From NCBI RefSeq assembly GCF_009725165.1, contig NZ_WNZW01000010.1:96026-160025 (forward strand): a DNA stretch of 64,000 bases, read 5' to 3'. Origin of the DNA: Paenibacillus woosongensis. Its GTDB lineage: Bacteria > Bacillota > Bacilli > Paenibacillales > Paenibacillaceae. How positions within the stretch are numbered: the stretch's first letter is position 1; every line of letters starts with the position of its first letter. A program made the translations under genes and the position numbers. Positions 8,310 through 18,419 of this stretch are shown here, one piece after another. The notes beneath the pieces were generated by a model. That model was not told the DNA's origin and searched no databases. It saw only the letters and a program-made list of their open reading frames with translations.

Positions 8310-9671
8310 TTGGATACCGTGCTTGAAGTTCTGTGGATGCTGGCTGAAGCGGCAGGGCAGCTTCTCTTGCAGCCGTTCTATTATATTGCGATTATTCTAA
8401 TGATGCTTATTTATAGACGTCAGGTGCTGCTGGAGCGCAAGCTGTTTCATGTCAGGCTGCACAGTTGGGGCGTACAGACCTGGCGTACGGTTCTGGGAGG
8501 ACTCTTGGCAGGACTCTTCGTTTCGCTTGTCTCGCTGTTTACCGGTATGACTTTAACGGTGGAAGGAATTATCTGCATTTGGGCTGTTACGCTGCTCCTC
8601 CTGTTATTCCGCGTCCGCTACTTATGTCTGGCTTATGCAGTGGGGCTGCTTGGCATAGCCCAGTTTATTATTAATTTGGCTCCGGGCTTGCAAGGCCAGG
8701 GATGGACTGCTGAGATATTGCGCGTGATCCGGGAGCTTAATATCCCGGCTCTTTTATGCCTGGTAGCCGTGCTGCATGTAGCTGAAGGGTTTCTGGTGCG
8801 CTGGCAGGGGGCATCCTTTGCGGGGCCGTTGTTTTTTGAAGGGAAGCGCGGCAAGCTGGTTGGCGGCTACCAATTGCAAAGCTTGTGGCCGGTTCCGCTG
8901 TTTCTGATGATACCGGCGCACACGACGGGGGCTATGCTGCCATGGACTCCGTTATTCGGCGGGGAAGCCTGGCAGGAAGGCTTTCAGTGGATTGCATTAC
9001 CTATTATGATTGGCTTTTCGGAGGTAACTACGGGACTGCTGCCGCGGGCTAAAGCAAAGGTGTCTTCTGGCCGTTTGCTCGGCTATGGGACGATTATGCT
9101 GGTGTTGGCGCTGTTAAGCGCATGGTGGAGTCCGCTGACGATTGCCGCTGCGCTGGCGGCCATTCTTTTACATGAAGGACTGGTTTGGCTCAGCCGTTTC
9201 GAGGAGCAGAAGCGCAGTCCGCTGTTCGTCCATCCTGTTGACGGGCTCAGAGTGCTAGCGGTGCTGCCGGGAAGCCCTGCCGAGGAGCTTGGCATCCAGG
9301 CTGGCGAGACGATCATCAAGGTGAACGGCACTCCGGTGGCTACGAAAGAGGAGCTTCATGCCGGGCTGCGCATGAATCCCGCCTTCTGCAAGCTGGAGGT
9401 GCGCAACCTCGCGGGCGAGAGCAAGTTCCTGCAGCGCGCAATTTACGCAGGCGAGCACCATCAGCTGGGCGCCATTCTGGCGCCGGACGATCAAGCGCCT
9501 GTTGCTGTGCGGATGCGGCCGATCGCGCTTTTGCATCTGCTCCGCCCGCGCCGCGAGGGAGAGTCGTTCCGTGGCGGCGCTAGCCGATCTGCCGGAAGGC
9601 AAAGGGGCAAGAAGCTGGCGGACAAGCCGCAGCCGCCCCAGCAGGAGCTGGGGGCCGAGACGGAAGGCTAG
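8310..9671 (+). CDS. minJ: PDZ-domain integral membrane protein, MinJ-like
   Basis: This 453-residue protein starts at TTG after GGGAG (12 bases). Residues about 1-290 hold seven or eight hydrophobic helices. A PDZ domain follows (about 300-385: VLPGSPAEELGIQAGETIIKVNG), and then a basic, Pro/Gln-rich tail. MinJ in B. subtilis is a membrane PDZ protein that links DivIVA at the poles and septum to MinCD and so places the division site. The position between ctpB and uvrB matches the B. subtilis neighbourhood and supports the name. The tail is longer than in B. subtilis MinJ. Confidence in the PDZ membrane protein is high, in the exact orthology moderate. Confidence 0.75.
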   Translation: MDTVLEVLWMLAEAAGQLLLQPFYYIAIILMMLIYRRQVLLERKLFHVRLHSWGVQTWRTVLGGLLAGLFVSLVSLFTGMTLTVEGIICIWAVTLLLLLFRVRYLCLAYAVGLLGIAQFIINLAPGLQGQGWTAEILRVIRELNIPALLCLVAVLHVAEGFLVRWQGASFAGPLFFEGKRGKLVGGYQLQSLWPVPLFLMIPAHTTGAMLPWTPLFGGEAWQEGFQWIALPIMIGFSEVTTGLLPRAKAKVSSGRLLGYGTIMLVLALLSAWWSPLTIAAALAAILLHEGLVWLSRFEEQKRSPLFVHPVDGLRVLAVLPGSPAEELGIQAGETIIKVNGTPVATKEELHAGLRMNPAFCKLEVRNLAGESKFLQRAIYAGEHHQLGAILAPDDQAPVAVRMRPIALLHLLRPRREGESFRGGASRSAGRQRGKKLADKPQPPQQELGAETEG

Positions 9672-9689
9672 CGTTTAGCCTAGCGGGAG

Positions 9690-9890
9690 CCGTGGACCTG
9701 CAGCGGGTTCGCTGAGTTTTCAGGGCTTATAGGCGGTGCAGGGTTTTCGGGCTTATCGGTTATGAGGCTTATATGACCTGTTGGGCTTATGAGGCTTGGC
9801 TTATCAGGTTAGTGGCTTGAAGAGCTTATCTGGTCTATAGACTGATAAGGCTTAGATAAGGCTTGTAGGGTTGTAGACTTGAAGACTGGA
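9690..9890. repeat. Degenerate array around GGGCTTAT / GAGGCTT
   Basis: After the minJ-like stop the sequence repeats variants of GGGCTTATGAGGCTT about a dozen times with irregular spacing, ending just before a strong terminator. Nothing coding is supported here. Confidence 0.5.
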
Positions 9891-9904
9891 TAGAAGCTGC
9901 AAAG

Positions 9905-9941
9905 GGCAGTTCAGAGGCATTCCTCTTGAACTGCCTTTTTT
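9905..9941 (+). terminator. Strong terminator after the minJ-like gene and its repeat array
   Basis: GGCAGTTCA-GAGG-CATT-CCTC-T-TGAACTGCC followed by TTTTTT. It is about 235 bases after the stop, so the degenerate array would be transcribed with the gene. Confidence 0.85.
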
Positions 9942-10199
9942 AGTGTGTGCGTTTTATGCGGGAAATGGATTGCTTGTCGATTTAACAGCTGGTATTTTCA
10001 ATAAGTCTCGTCTTGGGGAAGATCAGGGTCGTTTGCAAGTTGCGAGTTCCAATAAAACTGCGAAAATACAGGATTTTATCTTATTGAGGTACATATTAGG
10101 CGAAAATGATGCAAAAGCGGCCCGGTCCCCTAAAAAAAGTGGAGTCTTTCACTCTAATAAACTAGTCTACTGATTATGACTAAATGGCCACGATGAGGT

Positions 10200-10405
10200 A
10201 ACTAGATGTATTTCATGCAGTTAGTTCATCGATTTTGACCGTGTTAGAGGGAACTAACTGCAAAAACTGCATTTAGTTTTAAGCAATTTCGACGAGTTAG
10301 CTTTATTCGGGTAAACTAGCTGCATGTTTTACACTTAGCGCAAGTATTTTCTTTAAAAAAGCTTATCTAGCTGTATAAAATACATTTAGTTTAAAATTGA
10401 CCGAG
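10200..10405. repeat. Tandem array of four 52-62-bp units each with a 25-bp near-palindrome
   Basis: Units start near 10202, 10253, 10316 and 10368. Each opens with a variant of CTAG-TG-ATnnnAT-CA-TTAG. Three are followed about 15 bases later by a TTGACCG/TTCGACG tail. TGCAGTTAGTTC at 10216-10227 is the exact reverse complement of 10251-10262, so units can also pair with each other. The rest of 9942-10644 holds no supported gene. Confidence 0.6.
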
Positions 10406-10568
10406 TAAAACCAAAGGGCTGGACGGCAGTCACCAACGCCCGGCAATTTTCTAACAAACCCCAATGCCAACAGCCGAAAGGCGGGATATCACGAGGATTG
10501 CCGAGAGTCGCTAGCTGTTTATTAGCTCGGTCGTTCTGTGCTTGCGTTGCTCGAGTTAGGATATAAAC

Positions 10569-10609
10569 AAAAAAACGCACCGCGAGCAATATGATGTGCA
10601 CGCGGTGCG
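10569..10609 (-). terminator. Terminator for motA-motB (minus strand)
   Basis: CGCACCGCG pairs with CGCGGTGCG over a 16-base loop and is followed on the minus strand by seven T residues. It lies 36 bases after the motB stop. Confidence 0.85.
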
Positions 10610-10644
10610 AAGGAAAGTCATATGAAATGAACAAGCTAAGCTAA

Positions 10645-11511
10645 CTATTGCTGTAGCTGGCGCAGCACAGTGATTTCGACGCGGCGATTTTTCTGGCGCC
10701 CGGCTTCGGTGGAGTTGTCGGCATCGGGACGGGTGTCCGCATATCCGGCATATTGAAACCCGTTCGGGTCGAGCTTCTCTGTGTCGACGAAATAGCGAAG
10801 CACGGACAAGGCTCTGGCTCCAGACAACTCCCAGTTATCCTTGTATTTCGAGGCATGGACGATCGGCAGATTGTCCGTGTGCCCTTCGATGCTGATGACC
10901 GTGTCAAGCGTGCCGAACAGGCTGGCGAGCTTGGCCAGCGTTTTGGCTGAGCCTTCCTTGAGTTCGGCTTTGCCTACGTCGAACAGGAAGCGATCGCTTA
11001 ATGTGATGGAGATGCCCTTGGGCAGATCGGCTACCGTGATTTGATCCTCCAGTCCGTTATCTTTTATATAAGCTTCGATCATTTTCATTAAATTGAGCAG
11101 CTCCTCCTCCTGCTTGCGGAAGGCGAGCTCACGCTCTGTAAGCGGTCCTTGCGGGGATGCTCCCAGCGTCGGGTCGCTGCCTTGGTTTTGATCGGGGCCC
11201 TGAGCGTCCTTGCCGTTGTTTCCCTTCTGATTCGTACCGAGCTCTCCTTCGGATGGAGGGTTGCGATGCGTGAAGCGGTCGGCCGAGCCGAGAATCCCGC
11301 TGCCATTTTCCAGAACCGAGTCCCCGCTTTTGAACGTCTGCTGCAGTGAAGCGGTCACCTCTTCATATTTTTCAATATCAAGGCGGCTCATGGCATACAT
11401 AATCACAAAGAAAATCAGCAGCAGTGTGATCAGGTCGGCATAAGTAATCAGCCAGCGGTCCTTGGTCTCTGCTCCTTCTCTTCGGCGTTGTCTGTTGTTG
11501 CGCTGCCTCAT
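10645..11511 (-). CDS. motB: Flagellar motor stator protein MotB
   Basis: This 288-residue protein has a basic N-terminus, a single membrane helix (about 20-42) with the proton- or ion-binding Asp in RWLITYADLITLLLIF, a Gly/Asn/Gln-rich plug-linker region, and an OmpA-like peptidoglycan-binding domain (about 165-285) with the conserved EGHTDNLPI and NRRVEITV motifs. MotB anchors the stator to peptidoglycan. Its ATG overlaps the motA stop as ATGA, so the two are translationally coupled. An ion preference (H+ or Na+) cannot be decided from the helix alone. Confidence 0.93.
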   Translation of the reverse strand: MRQRNNRQRRREGAETKDRWLITYADLITLLLIFFVIMYAMSRLDIEKYEEVTASLQQTFKSGDSVLENGSGILGSADRFTHRNPPSEGELGTNQKGNNGKDAQGPDQNQGSDPTLGASPQGPLTERELAFRKQEEELLNLMKMIEAYIKDNGLEDQITVADLPKGISITLSDRFLFDVGKAELKEGSAKTLAKLASLFGTLDTVISIEGHTDNLPIVHASKYKDNWELSGARALSVLRYFVDTEKLDPNGFQYAGYADTRPDADNSTEAGRQKNRRVEITVLRQLQQ

Positions 11512-12344
11512 AGGTCATTCTCCATAAAGGAAGTTGATGATGAAGACCTGGACGAAGACGAAGCAGAAGCTGAAGGCGCAGAAGCTGGCAGGCCGTCGTT
11601 GATACCGGCCAAGAAGGACTCCATTTTCCGCCGTACGAGCAGCGGATGATCTCCATTTTGCACGGACAATACGCCTTCCAGGATCATTTCCATGCGGCTG
11701 ATATCGTCTTCTCCGCGAGCTTTGATCTTGGAGGCGATCGGCAGGAAGATGAGGTTGGCGCTGGCGACCCCGTAAAGTGTAGCTGTAAAAGCCAAGGCGA
11801 TCGAAGGGCCGAGTGCCGTAGGCTCCGTCAGACTGCCCAGGACATGGATGAGCCCCATGACCGTGCCAATGATCCCCATCGTCGGGGCATAACCGCCGGC
11901 GGATTCGAATATTTTGGCATAGCTTTCGTACTTCTGTTGTGTCGCATCCATTTCGTATTCCATAATCTGCTGCACCATTTCCCGGTCCGTGCCGTCCACG
12001 ACAAGCTGAATCCCTTCGCGCAAATAGGCGTCGGAATGATCGATAATTTTCTTCTCCAGGGAGAGAACGCCTTCGCGTCTCGCCGTCATAGCCATATCGA
12101 CGATGTCTTCAACCAGTTGCCCCGCGCTCGCGTTCGCGGATGTAAAAGCGAGCTTCAAAGCCCGGGGAATCGTCTTTAATCTGCGCAGAGGGAAGCTGAT
12201 CATAACCGCGGCAAACGTGCCGCCGAAAACGATCAGAGCAGCCGTAAGCTGCATGAGGCCACCGACCTCCCCGCCCTCCCATAAAAATCCGCCGATCAAG
12301 GCGGCCAGTCCAATGATAATGCCGATAATTGTTGCGATATCCAT
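11508..12344 (-). CDS. motA: Flagellar motor stator protein MotA
   Basis: The frame is open from 12485, but MotA family members start MDIATxIG, which here begins at 12344 and gives 278 residues. Four hydrophobic helices are visible, with the proline-containing SAGGYAPTMGIIGTVMGLIHVL region that lines the channel and the cytoplasmic loop between helices 2 and 3. MotA and MotB form the stator that turns the flagellum. The C-terminus is a Ser/Ala-rich tail. GGAG lies 14 bases upstream of the ATG, slightly far. It is first in a two-gene operon. Confidence 0.93.
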   Translation of the reverse strand: MDIATIIGIIIGLAALIGGFLWEGGEVGGLMQLTAALIVFGGTFAAVMISFPLRRLKTIPRALKLAFTSANASAGQLVEDIVDMAMTARREGVLSLEKKIIDHSDAYLREGIQLVVDGTDREMVQQIMEYEMDATQQKYESYAKIFESAGGYAPTMGIIGTVMGLIHVLGSLTEPTALGPSIALAFTATLYGVASANLIFLPIASKIKARGEDDISRMEMILEGVLSVQNGDHPLLVRRKMESFLAGINDGLPASAPSASASSSSRSSSSTSFMENDL

Positions 12345-12484
12345 AGATTTGTCGACAGCTCCTATCCTATACTTACCGATTGCATCCAGAGGATGAAAAA
12401 GGTATAATGACATGGGAACACCCATTCCTATTTTGCGTAATTGTGGAATTGGGAATTCGGGTTCTGAGAACATTTGGCTTGTCA

Positions 12485-12513
12485 TTTACGTATTCTTTTC
12501 TTAAGTATATAGA
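12485..12513 (+). promoter_or_regulatory. Candidate uvrB promoter
   Basis: TTTACG, 17 bases, TATAGA. The -10 is fair and the -35 weak. It would start transcription near 12520, just before a terminator-like hairpin. Confidence 0.4.
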
Positions 12514-12529
12514 TTTGGGTTAATATTAT

Positions 12530-12553
12530 AAGGAGGCTTTTGTCCTCCTTTTT
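12530..12553 (+). terminator. Terminator-like hairpin in the uvrB leader
   Basis: AAGGAGG-CTTTTGT-CCTCCTT with a T run on the plus strand, 65 bases before the uvrB ATG. No plus-strand gene ends here, so it is not a normal gene-end terminator and may act as an attenuator. Confidence 0.55.
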
Positions 12554-12618
12554 GGAAATAATGAAGATATTTTCATTCCCTAGTATTTCATTTTAGACGA
12601 TAAGGGTGATGTTGGACA

Positions 12619-14613
12619 ATGAGTGATATTGTCTTTAGCAACAATAAATTCGAGATTGTTTCCGATTTCTCTCCCCAGGGCGACCAGCCGTCGGCTATCG
12701 ACCAGCTGGTAGAGGGTGTTAAGCAAGGCAAGCGCCATCAGACGCTGCTCGGCGCGACGGGCACCGGGAAGACGTTCACGATTGCCCATACGATTGCCAG
12801 ACTCGGTCGCCCGACGCTTGTGATCGCCCATAACAAGACACTGGCAGCTCAGCTTGCGAGCGAGTTCAAAGATTTTTTTCCGAACAACTCCGTAGATTAC
12901 TTCGTTAGTTACTATGACTACTATCAGCCTGAAGCCTATATCCCATCCTCCGACACCTATATTGAAAAAGACTCCAGCATTAACGAAGAGATCGACAAGC
13001 TTAGACACTCGGCGACGAGCTCGCTGTTCGAACGGCGCGATGTCATCATCGTAGCCAGTGTGTCCTGCATATACGGTCTCGGTTCGCCAATGGAGTACCG
13101 CGATCTCGTGCTCTCTTTGCGGGTAGGCATGGAGCGGCCGCGCAATCAGATATTGAGCCGTCTGGTGGATATTCAGTATCAGCGGAACGATATCAACTTC
13201 GTGCGGGGCACGTTTCGGGTGCGCGGCGATGTCCTGGAGATCTTCCCGGCTTCCAAAGGGGAGCAGGCGGTGCGGGTCGAGTTCTTCGGCGATGAGATCG
13301 AGCGGATCACGGAAATCGACGTGCTGACCGGGGAATTGGTGGGGGAACGCGAGCATGTGGCTATTTTCCCGGCCTCTCACTTCGTTACCCAGGAAGAGAC
13401 GATGCGCATTGCGATCCAGAATATCGAACGGGAATTGGAGGAGCAGCTCGAGCTGTTCCGCTCGCAGGGCAAGCTGCTGGAAGCGCAGCGCCTGGAGCAG
13501 CGTACGCGTTATGATATTGAAATGATGAAGGAAGTCGGTTTTTGCTCAGGGATCGAGAACTACTCCGGTCCGCTGACTTTCCGGGAGCGCGGGGCTACTC
13601 CATATACTTTGCTGGATTATTTTCCGGACGATTTGCTGATCGTGGTGGATGAGTCGCACGTTACCTTGCCGCAGATCAGGGCGATGTACAACGGTGACCA
13701 GGCGCGGAAAACGGTGCTTGTTGAGCATGGGTTCAGGCTGCCTTCGGCGCTGGATAACCGTCCGTTGAAATTCGAAGAGTTCGAGGAGAAGGCGAATCAG
13801 CTGATTTATGTGTCTGCGACGCCCGGCCCTTACGAGATTGAGCATACGGATAAAATGGTGGAGCAAATCATCCGCCCGACCGGGCTGCTTGACCCGATCA
13901 TTGAGGTCCGTCCGACGAAGGGGCAAATCGACGATCTGATCGGCGAGATCCAGGATCGCCTGGAGAAGGACGAGCGGGTGCTGGTCACGACGCTTACGAA
14001 GAAGATGGCCGAGGATCTGACGGATTATTTAAAAGAAATCGGCATTAAGGTGCGCTACCTGCATTCTGACATCAAGACGCTGGAGCGGATGAGCATCCTG
14101 CGGGATCTGCGGCTGGGCACCTTCCATGTGCTTGTCGGCATCAACCTGCTGCGGGAAGGGCTCGACCTGCCTGAGGTGTCGCTGGTAGCGATACTGGATG
14201 CGGATAAGGAAGGCTTCCTGCGCTCGGAGCGCTCTTTGATCCAGACGATTGGCCGGGCTGCCCGGAACTCCGAGGGCCGTGTGCTCATGTACGCTGACCA
14301 GATTACGGAGTCGATGGACAAAGCGATCAAGGAGACGGAACGCCGCCGTGCGATTCAGATCGCCTATAATGAGAAGCATGGCATCACACCGCAGACGATT
14401 CGCAAGAAGGTGCGTGATGTCATCGAGGCGACGCGTGTGGCCGAGAGCAAGAGCGAGTACCTGGCCGACGTAGGCAAAGGCAAGATGTCCAAGCGCGATC
14501 GCGAGGCGATGATCGGACGCCTGGAGGCGGAGATGAAGGAAGCGGCGAAGAACCTGCAATTCGAACGCGCCGCAGAGCTGCGCGACGCTATTCTCGAGCT
14601 CAAGGCGGAGTAA
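12619..14613 (+). CDS. uvrB: UvrABC system protein B
   Basis: This 664-residue protein is the damage-verifying helicase-like subunit of nucleotide excision repair. Walker A ([10 protein letters not shown], residues 47-56), the beta-hairpin region with [11 protein letters not shown], the DESH helicase box, motif VI (QTIGRAARN) and the C-terminal UVR motif ([22 protein letters not shown]) that binds UvrC are all present. The start ATG follows AAGGGTGAT. It forms an operon with uvrA 35 bases downstream. A clear LexA box is not seen upstream, although uvrB is SOS-controlled in related bacteria. Confidence 0.98.
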   Translation: MSDIVFSNNKFEIVSDFSPQGDQPSAIDQLVEGVKQGKRHQTLLGATGTGKTFTIAHTIARLGRPTLVIAHNKTLAAQLASEFKDFFPNNSVDYFVSYYDYYQPEAYIPSSDTYIEKDSSINEEIDKLRHSATSSLFERRDVIIVASVSCIYGLGSPMEYRDLVLSLRVGMERPRNQILSRLVDIQYQRNDINFVRGTFRVRGDVLEIFPASKGEQAVRVEFFGDEIERITEIDVLTGELVGEREHVAIFPASHFVTQEETMRIAIQNIERELEEQLELFRSQGKLLEAQRLEQRTRYDIEMMKEVGFCSGIENYSGPLTFRERGATPYTLLDYFPDDLLIVVDESHVTLPQIRAMYNGDQARKTVLVEHGFRLPSALDNRPLKFEEFEEKANQLIYVSATPGPYEIEHTDKMVEQIIRPTGLLDPIIEVRPTKGQIDDLIGEIQDRLEKDERVLVTTLTKKMAEDLTDYLKEIGIKVRYLHSDIKTLERMSILRDLRLGTFHVLVGINLLREGLDLPEVSLVAILDADKEGFLRSERSLIQTIGRAARNSEGRVLMYADQITESMDKAIKETERRRAIQIAYNEKHGITPQTIRKKVRDVIEATRVAESKSEYLADVGKGKMSKRDREAMIGRLEAEMKEAAKNLQFERAAELRDAILELKAE

Positions 14614-14648
14614 TATATTTTAAGCTAGTATCAAGGAGATGAAATCTA

Positions 14649-17507
14649 TTGGCCATTGAGAATATAGTCATTAAAGGCGCCAGGGCGCACAATTTAAAAA
14701 ATATAGATATTACGATTCCGCGCGACAAGTTCGTGGTGCTAACCGGGCTCAGCGGATCAGGAAAATCCTCATTGGCATTCGACACGATTTATGCGGAAGG
14801 ACAGCGCCGCTATGTAGAATCCCTTTCCGCCTATGCGCGCCAATTTTTGGGGCAGATGGAGAAACCGGATGTGGATTCCATCGAAGGCTTGTCCCCGGCG
14901 ATTTCAATCGACCAGAAGACGACGAGCCGGAACCCGCGCTCCACGGTAGGTACCGTGACGGAAATTTACGACTATTTGCGCTTATTATTCGCCAGGGTTG
15001 GACATCCCCATTGTCCCGAACACGGCATCGAAATTACCTCGCAAACCGTAGAGCAGATGGTGGACCGGATTATGCAATATCCGGAGAGAACGAGGCTGCA
15101 GATTTTGTCGCCCGTCATTTCTGGCAAGAAGGGCGAGCATAAAAGCTTGTTCACGGAAATCGCCAAGCAGGGCTTCGTACGGGTGCGAGTCGACGGTGAG
15201 CAGCGTGACCTGTCCGAAAATATTGAGCTGGAGAAAAATAAGAAGCATTCGATCGAGGTGATCGTGGACCGGATCGTCATTAAGGAGGACGTGCGAAGCA
15301 GGCTGGCGGATTCGATCGAGACGGCTCTGAAAATGTCTGGGGGACAGCTGCTCGTCGACATCATCGGCCAGGAGGAGCTGCGGTTCAGCTCGAATTTTGC
15401 CTGCCCGATCTGCGGTTTCAGCATTGAGGAGCTGTCTCCGCGGATGTTCTCCTTTAACAGTCCGTTCGGCGCCTGTCCGGAATGTGACGGGCTTGGGGCG
15501 AAGATGATTATTGACCCCGATCTGCTCATACCGAATCCGAACAAGAGCATTGAAGAAGGCGCGTTCGAGGCTTGGGCGGGAAGCACGTCGAACTATTATC
15601 CGCAATTTCTCAAATCAGTGTGCGAGCATTACGATATTCCGCAGGACGTGCCGGTCAGCGAGCTGAATAAGGAGCAGATGGATACGCTGCTCTACGGCAC
15701 GGGCAGCACCAAAGTCCGTTTCCGTTATACGAACGACTTCGGCATGAGCAAGGACGCCTTTGTCACGTTTGAAGGAATCGTACACAATTTGGAGCGCCGT
15801 TACCGGGAGACGTCTTCCGAAGGCATTCGCGAGTTTATTGAGGAATTCATGGGCTCCAAGCCGTGCGGGACTTGCAAGGGACATCGTTTGAAGAAGGAGA
15901 GCCTGGCAGTAACGATCAATGAACGGAACATGGCTTATGTGACCAGTCTGTCGATTGGAGAGGCACGGGCTTTCTTTGATAATCTGAGCTTAAGCGAGAA
16001 AGAGACGACGATTGCCCATATGATTCTCAAGGAAATCAACAGCCGTCTCGGCTTCCTGGTCAATGTCGGCCTCGACTATTTGACAATGAGCCGCGCAGCG
16101 GGAACGTTGTCCGGAGGCGAAGCCCAGCGCATCAGACTTGCTACGCAGATCGGGTCGAGCCTGATGGGGGTACTTTATATTCTGGACGAGCCGAGCATCG
16201 GGCTGCATCAGAGAGACAACGACCGGCTCATTTCTACGTTGGCCCATATGCGCGATCTAGGCAACACGCTGATTGTCGTGGAGCATGACGAGGACACAAT
16301 GATGGCTGCTGATTACATTATCGATATCGGCCCTGGCGCCGGCATGCATGGCGGACAGGTTGTCGCTCAAGGGACGCCGCAGGAGGTAATGGACGATCCG
16401 AACTCTCTGACCGGCCAATACTTGAGCGGCAAGAGGTTTATTCCGGTTAATACGGAGCGCCGGAAGCCGAACGGCCGCTGGTTGGAAATCAAGGGCGCCA
16501 AGGAGAATAATCTTAAGAATATTAACGTGAAATTCCCAATTGGTGTGTTCAGCGCCGTGACGGGTGTGTCTGGATCGGGGAAATCGACGCTCGTAAATGA
16601 AATTTTATATAAAACGCTCGCCCGCGATTTGAATCGCGCTAAGGTACGTCCGGGTCAATACCGGGAAATCAAAGGGCTGGAGCATGTCGAGAAGGTCGTT
16701 GATATTGACCAGTCGCCGATCGGCCGCACGCCGCGGTCGAACCCGGCAACGTATACAGGCGTATTTGATGATATTCGCGATCTGTTCTCCCAAACGACGG
16801 AAGCAAAGGTTCGCGGCTACAAGAAGGGGCGCTTCAGCTTCAACATTAAGGGAGGGCGCTGTGAGGCGTGCCGCGGAGACGGGATTATCAAGATCGAGAT
16901 GCACTTCCTTCCGGATGTGTACGTGCCTTGTGAAGTATGTAAAGGAAAACGATACAATCGCGAGACGCTTGAAGTGAAGTACAAAGGCAAGAGCATTGCG
17001 GACGTGCTGGAAATGACGGTAGAAGTGGCAACGGACTTCTTCCAGAACATTCCGAAGATTCACCGCAAGCTGGAGACTCTGCTTGATGTTGGGCTTGGCT
17101 ACATCAAGCTGGGCCAGCCGGCGACGACGCTGTCCGGCGGGGAAGCCCAGCGGGTGAAGCTGGCTTCCGAGCTGTATCGCCGGAGCACGGGCAAGACGAT
17201 CTACATTTTGGACGAGCCGACGACCGGGCTGCATGTCGATGACATCGACCGCCTGCTCAAGGTGCTGCACCGGTTGGTTGATTCTGGCGAAACCGTGCTT
17301 GTGATCGAACATAATCTCGACGTGATCAAGACGGCGGATTATCTTATCGATCTAGGCCCCGAGGGGGGCAGCGGCGGCGGTACCATTATCGGCACAGGCA
17401 CGCCGGAGGAGCTCGCCAAGAATGAGCAATCCTATACGGGGCGTTACCTGAAGCCGATCCTGGAGCGCGATACGAAGCGAACCCGGGAGCTGCAGCTTCA
17501 AGGCTGA
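14649..17507 (+). CDS. uvrA: UvrABC system protein A
   Basis: This 952-residue protein starts at TTG with AAGGAGATGA upstream. It is the damage-recognition ATPase of excision repair, with two ABC modules: Walker A sequences [12 protein letters not shown] and [13 protein letters not shown], two LSGGEAQR signatures, and zinc-binding CxxC pairs (CPICGF...CPEC and CEACRGDG...CEVCKGK). The length is normal. It follows uvrB and ends at a clear terminator. Confidence 0.98.
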   Translation: MAIENIVIKGARAHNLKNIDITIPRDKFVVLTGLSGSGKSSLAFDTIYAEGQRRYVESLSAYARQFLGQMEKPDVDSIEGLSPAISIDQKTTSRNPRSTVGTVTEIYDYLRLLFARVGHPHCPEHGIEITSQTVEQMVDRIMQYPERTRLQILSPVISGKKGEHKSLFTEIAKQGFVRVRVDGEQRDLSENIELEKNKKHSIEVIVDRIVIKEDVRSRLADSIETALKMSGGQLLVDIIGQEELRFSSNFACPICGFSIEELSPRMFSFNSPFGACPECDGLGAKMIIDPDLLIPNPNKSIEEGAFEAWAGSTSNYYPQFLKSVCEHYDIPQDVPVSELNKEQMDTLLYGTGSTKVRFRYTNDFGMSKDAFVTFEGIVHNLERRYRETSSEGIREFIEEFMGSKPCGTCKGHRLKKESLAVTINERNMAYVTSLSIGEARAFFDNLSLSEKETTIAHMILKEINSRLGFLVNVGLDYLTMSRAAGTLSGGEAQRIRLATQIGSSLMGVLYILDEPSIGLHQRDNDRLISTLAHMRDLGNTLIVVEHDEDTMMAADYIIDIGPGAGMHGGQVVAQGTPQEVMDDPNSLTGQYLSGKRFIPVNTERRKPNGRWLEIKGAKENNLKNINVKFPIGVFSAVTGVSGSGKSTLVNEILYKTLARDLNRAKVRPGQYREIKGLEHVEKVVDIDQSPIGRTPRSNPATYTGVFDDIRDLFSQTTEAKVRGYKKGRFSFNIKGGRCEACRGDGIIKIEMHFLPDVYVPCEVCKGKRYNRETLEVKYKGKSIADVLEMTVEVATDFFQNIPKIHRKLETLLDVGLGYIKLGQPATTLSGGEAQRVKLASELYRRSTGKTIYILDEPTTGLHVDDIDRLLKVLHRLVDSGETVLVIEHNLDVIKTADYLIDLGPEGGSGGGTIIGTGTPEELAKNEQSYTGRYLKPILERDTKRTRELQLQG

Positions 17508-17561
17508 TCAGCGATAGCCGAAGAGATTGGCAGGAGTACAGCATAGAGTTATATGGAATAA

Positions 17562-17598
17562 CCCTCTGAATCACTTTAAGTGGTTTAGGGGGCTTTTC
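17562..17598 (+). terminator. Terminator of uvrB-uvrA operon
   Basis: CCCTCTGAATCACTT pairs imperfectly with AAGTGGTTTAGGGGG, followed by CTTTTCTTTT. Confidence 0.75.
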
Positions 17599-17780
17599 TT
17601 TTGTCTAAACTGTGAAAGTCAAGGAAAGTGGTTACTTTAATTCAGTAAACCACGCCAAAATATTGTCTAAATTGTGACAAATTCATTTTTTATTTGCTGT
17701 TCCCCTTGCATCCAAACCCTGGGGAAGATAACATATAGGGAGATGTGTATATACGTGATTTTTAAGAAGGGGGTTACGGC

Positions 17781-17993
17781 ATGCGACTGCTCGCAGAAGC
17801 GGCAGAGAATACATCAAACTTCAACGGGTTCGATATTTTTATGCTGCTGTTTACAGTAATTATTTTTATCGGCGTGGTTCGGCTGATGGTCGCTCGTCCG
17901 AAGAAGAATTTGTTTGCAATCGGTTTCGGCATCATAAGTTTGCTCGTTTTCCTGGCATCGGATGCTGTGATGATTAGCGGCTGGTTTAAATAA
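17781..17993 (+). CDS. Small two-helix membrane protein (DUF2759-like)
   Basis: This 70-residue protein has AAGAAGGGGG seven bases before the ATG. A short acidic/polar N-terminus is followed by two hydrophobic helices (about 18-37 and 46-66) separated by a basic loop (VARPKKN). The layout and length resemble the DUF2759 family of Bacillales, whose function is unknown; the assignment is from memory of the family and moderate. It is monocistronic with its own terminator. Confidence 0.7.
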   Translation: MRLLAEAAENTSNFNGFDIFMLLFTVIIFIGVVRLMVARPKKNLFAIGFGIISLLVFLASDAVMISGWFK

Positions 17994-18011
17994 ATACAAA
18001 ATGAGCAGAAG

Positions 18012-18046
18012 ACACTTTGTTTCGTTACGGGAACAGGGTGTTTTTT
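18012..18046 (+). terminator. Terminator after small membrane protein
   Basis: ACACTTTGTTTC pairs with GAACAGGGTGT and is followed by TTTTTT. Confidence 0.75.
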
Positions 18047-18131
18047 CAATTTCATGTGAGATGAGAATTATGGAAGTCGGTACCCGTGTGTTTGGCAAGT
18101 GGAAGGAAGCATTCGCAGGTTAGCGTTGTCC

Positions 18132-18419
18132 GTTAGTCTATAAATCCGTAAGTCCGTAAATCCGTAAATCCGTAAGTTCGTAAGTCCATAAATCCGTAAA
18201 TCCGTAAATCCGTAAATCGGTAAGTTCGTAAGTCCATAAATCCGTAAATCCGTAAGTTCGTAAGTTCGTAAGTTCGTAAGTTCGTAAGTTCGTAAGTTCG
18301 TAAGTTCGTAAGTTCGTAAGTTCGTAAGTTCGTAAGTTCGTAAGTTCGTAAGTTTGTAAGTCCGTAAGTTCGTAAATCCGTAAGTTCGTAAGTCCGTAAG
18401 TCCGTAAGTCCGTAAGTCC
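18132..18419. repeat. Octamer tandem array, 36 units
   Basis: The block is almost perfectly periodic with 8-bp units GTAAGTTC, GTAAATCC, GTAAGTCC and ATAAATCC. The first half mixes variants in a higher-order pattern and the middle is a homogeneous run of more than a dozen GTAAGTTC. It changes at 18420 into a different 7-bp array. No coding sense is visible. Confidence 0.9.

Noticed and set aside
9943..10173. 76-codon plus-strand frame after the minJ-like terminator
   Set aside because: It starts right in the terminator's T run, has no ribosome site, and runs into the palindromic array.
10200..10405. CRISPR array in the 52-bp palindromic units
   Set aside because: The repeats are degenerate, the intervening parts resemble each other, and spacing is irregular.
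12460..12485. LexA box near uvrB (AGAACATTTG)
   Set aside because: Only the left half matches CGAACnnnnGTTCG; the right half is not conserved.
17640..17700. Fnr/ResD-like site (TTGTGACAAATTCA) upstream of the small membrane protein
   Set aside because: Spacing and right half do not match the TGTGA-N6-TCACA consensus; AT-rich chance match is likely.
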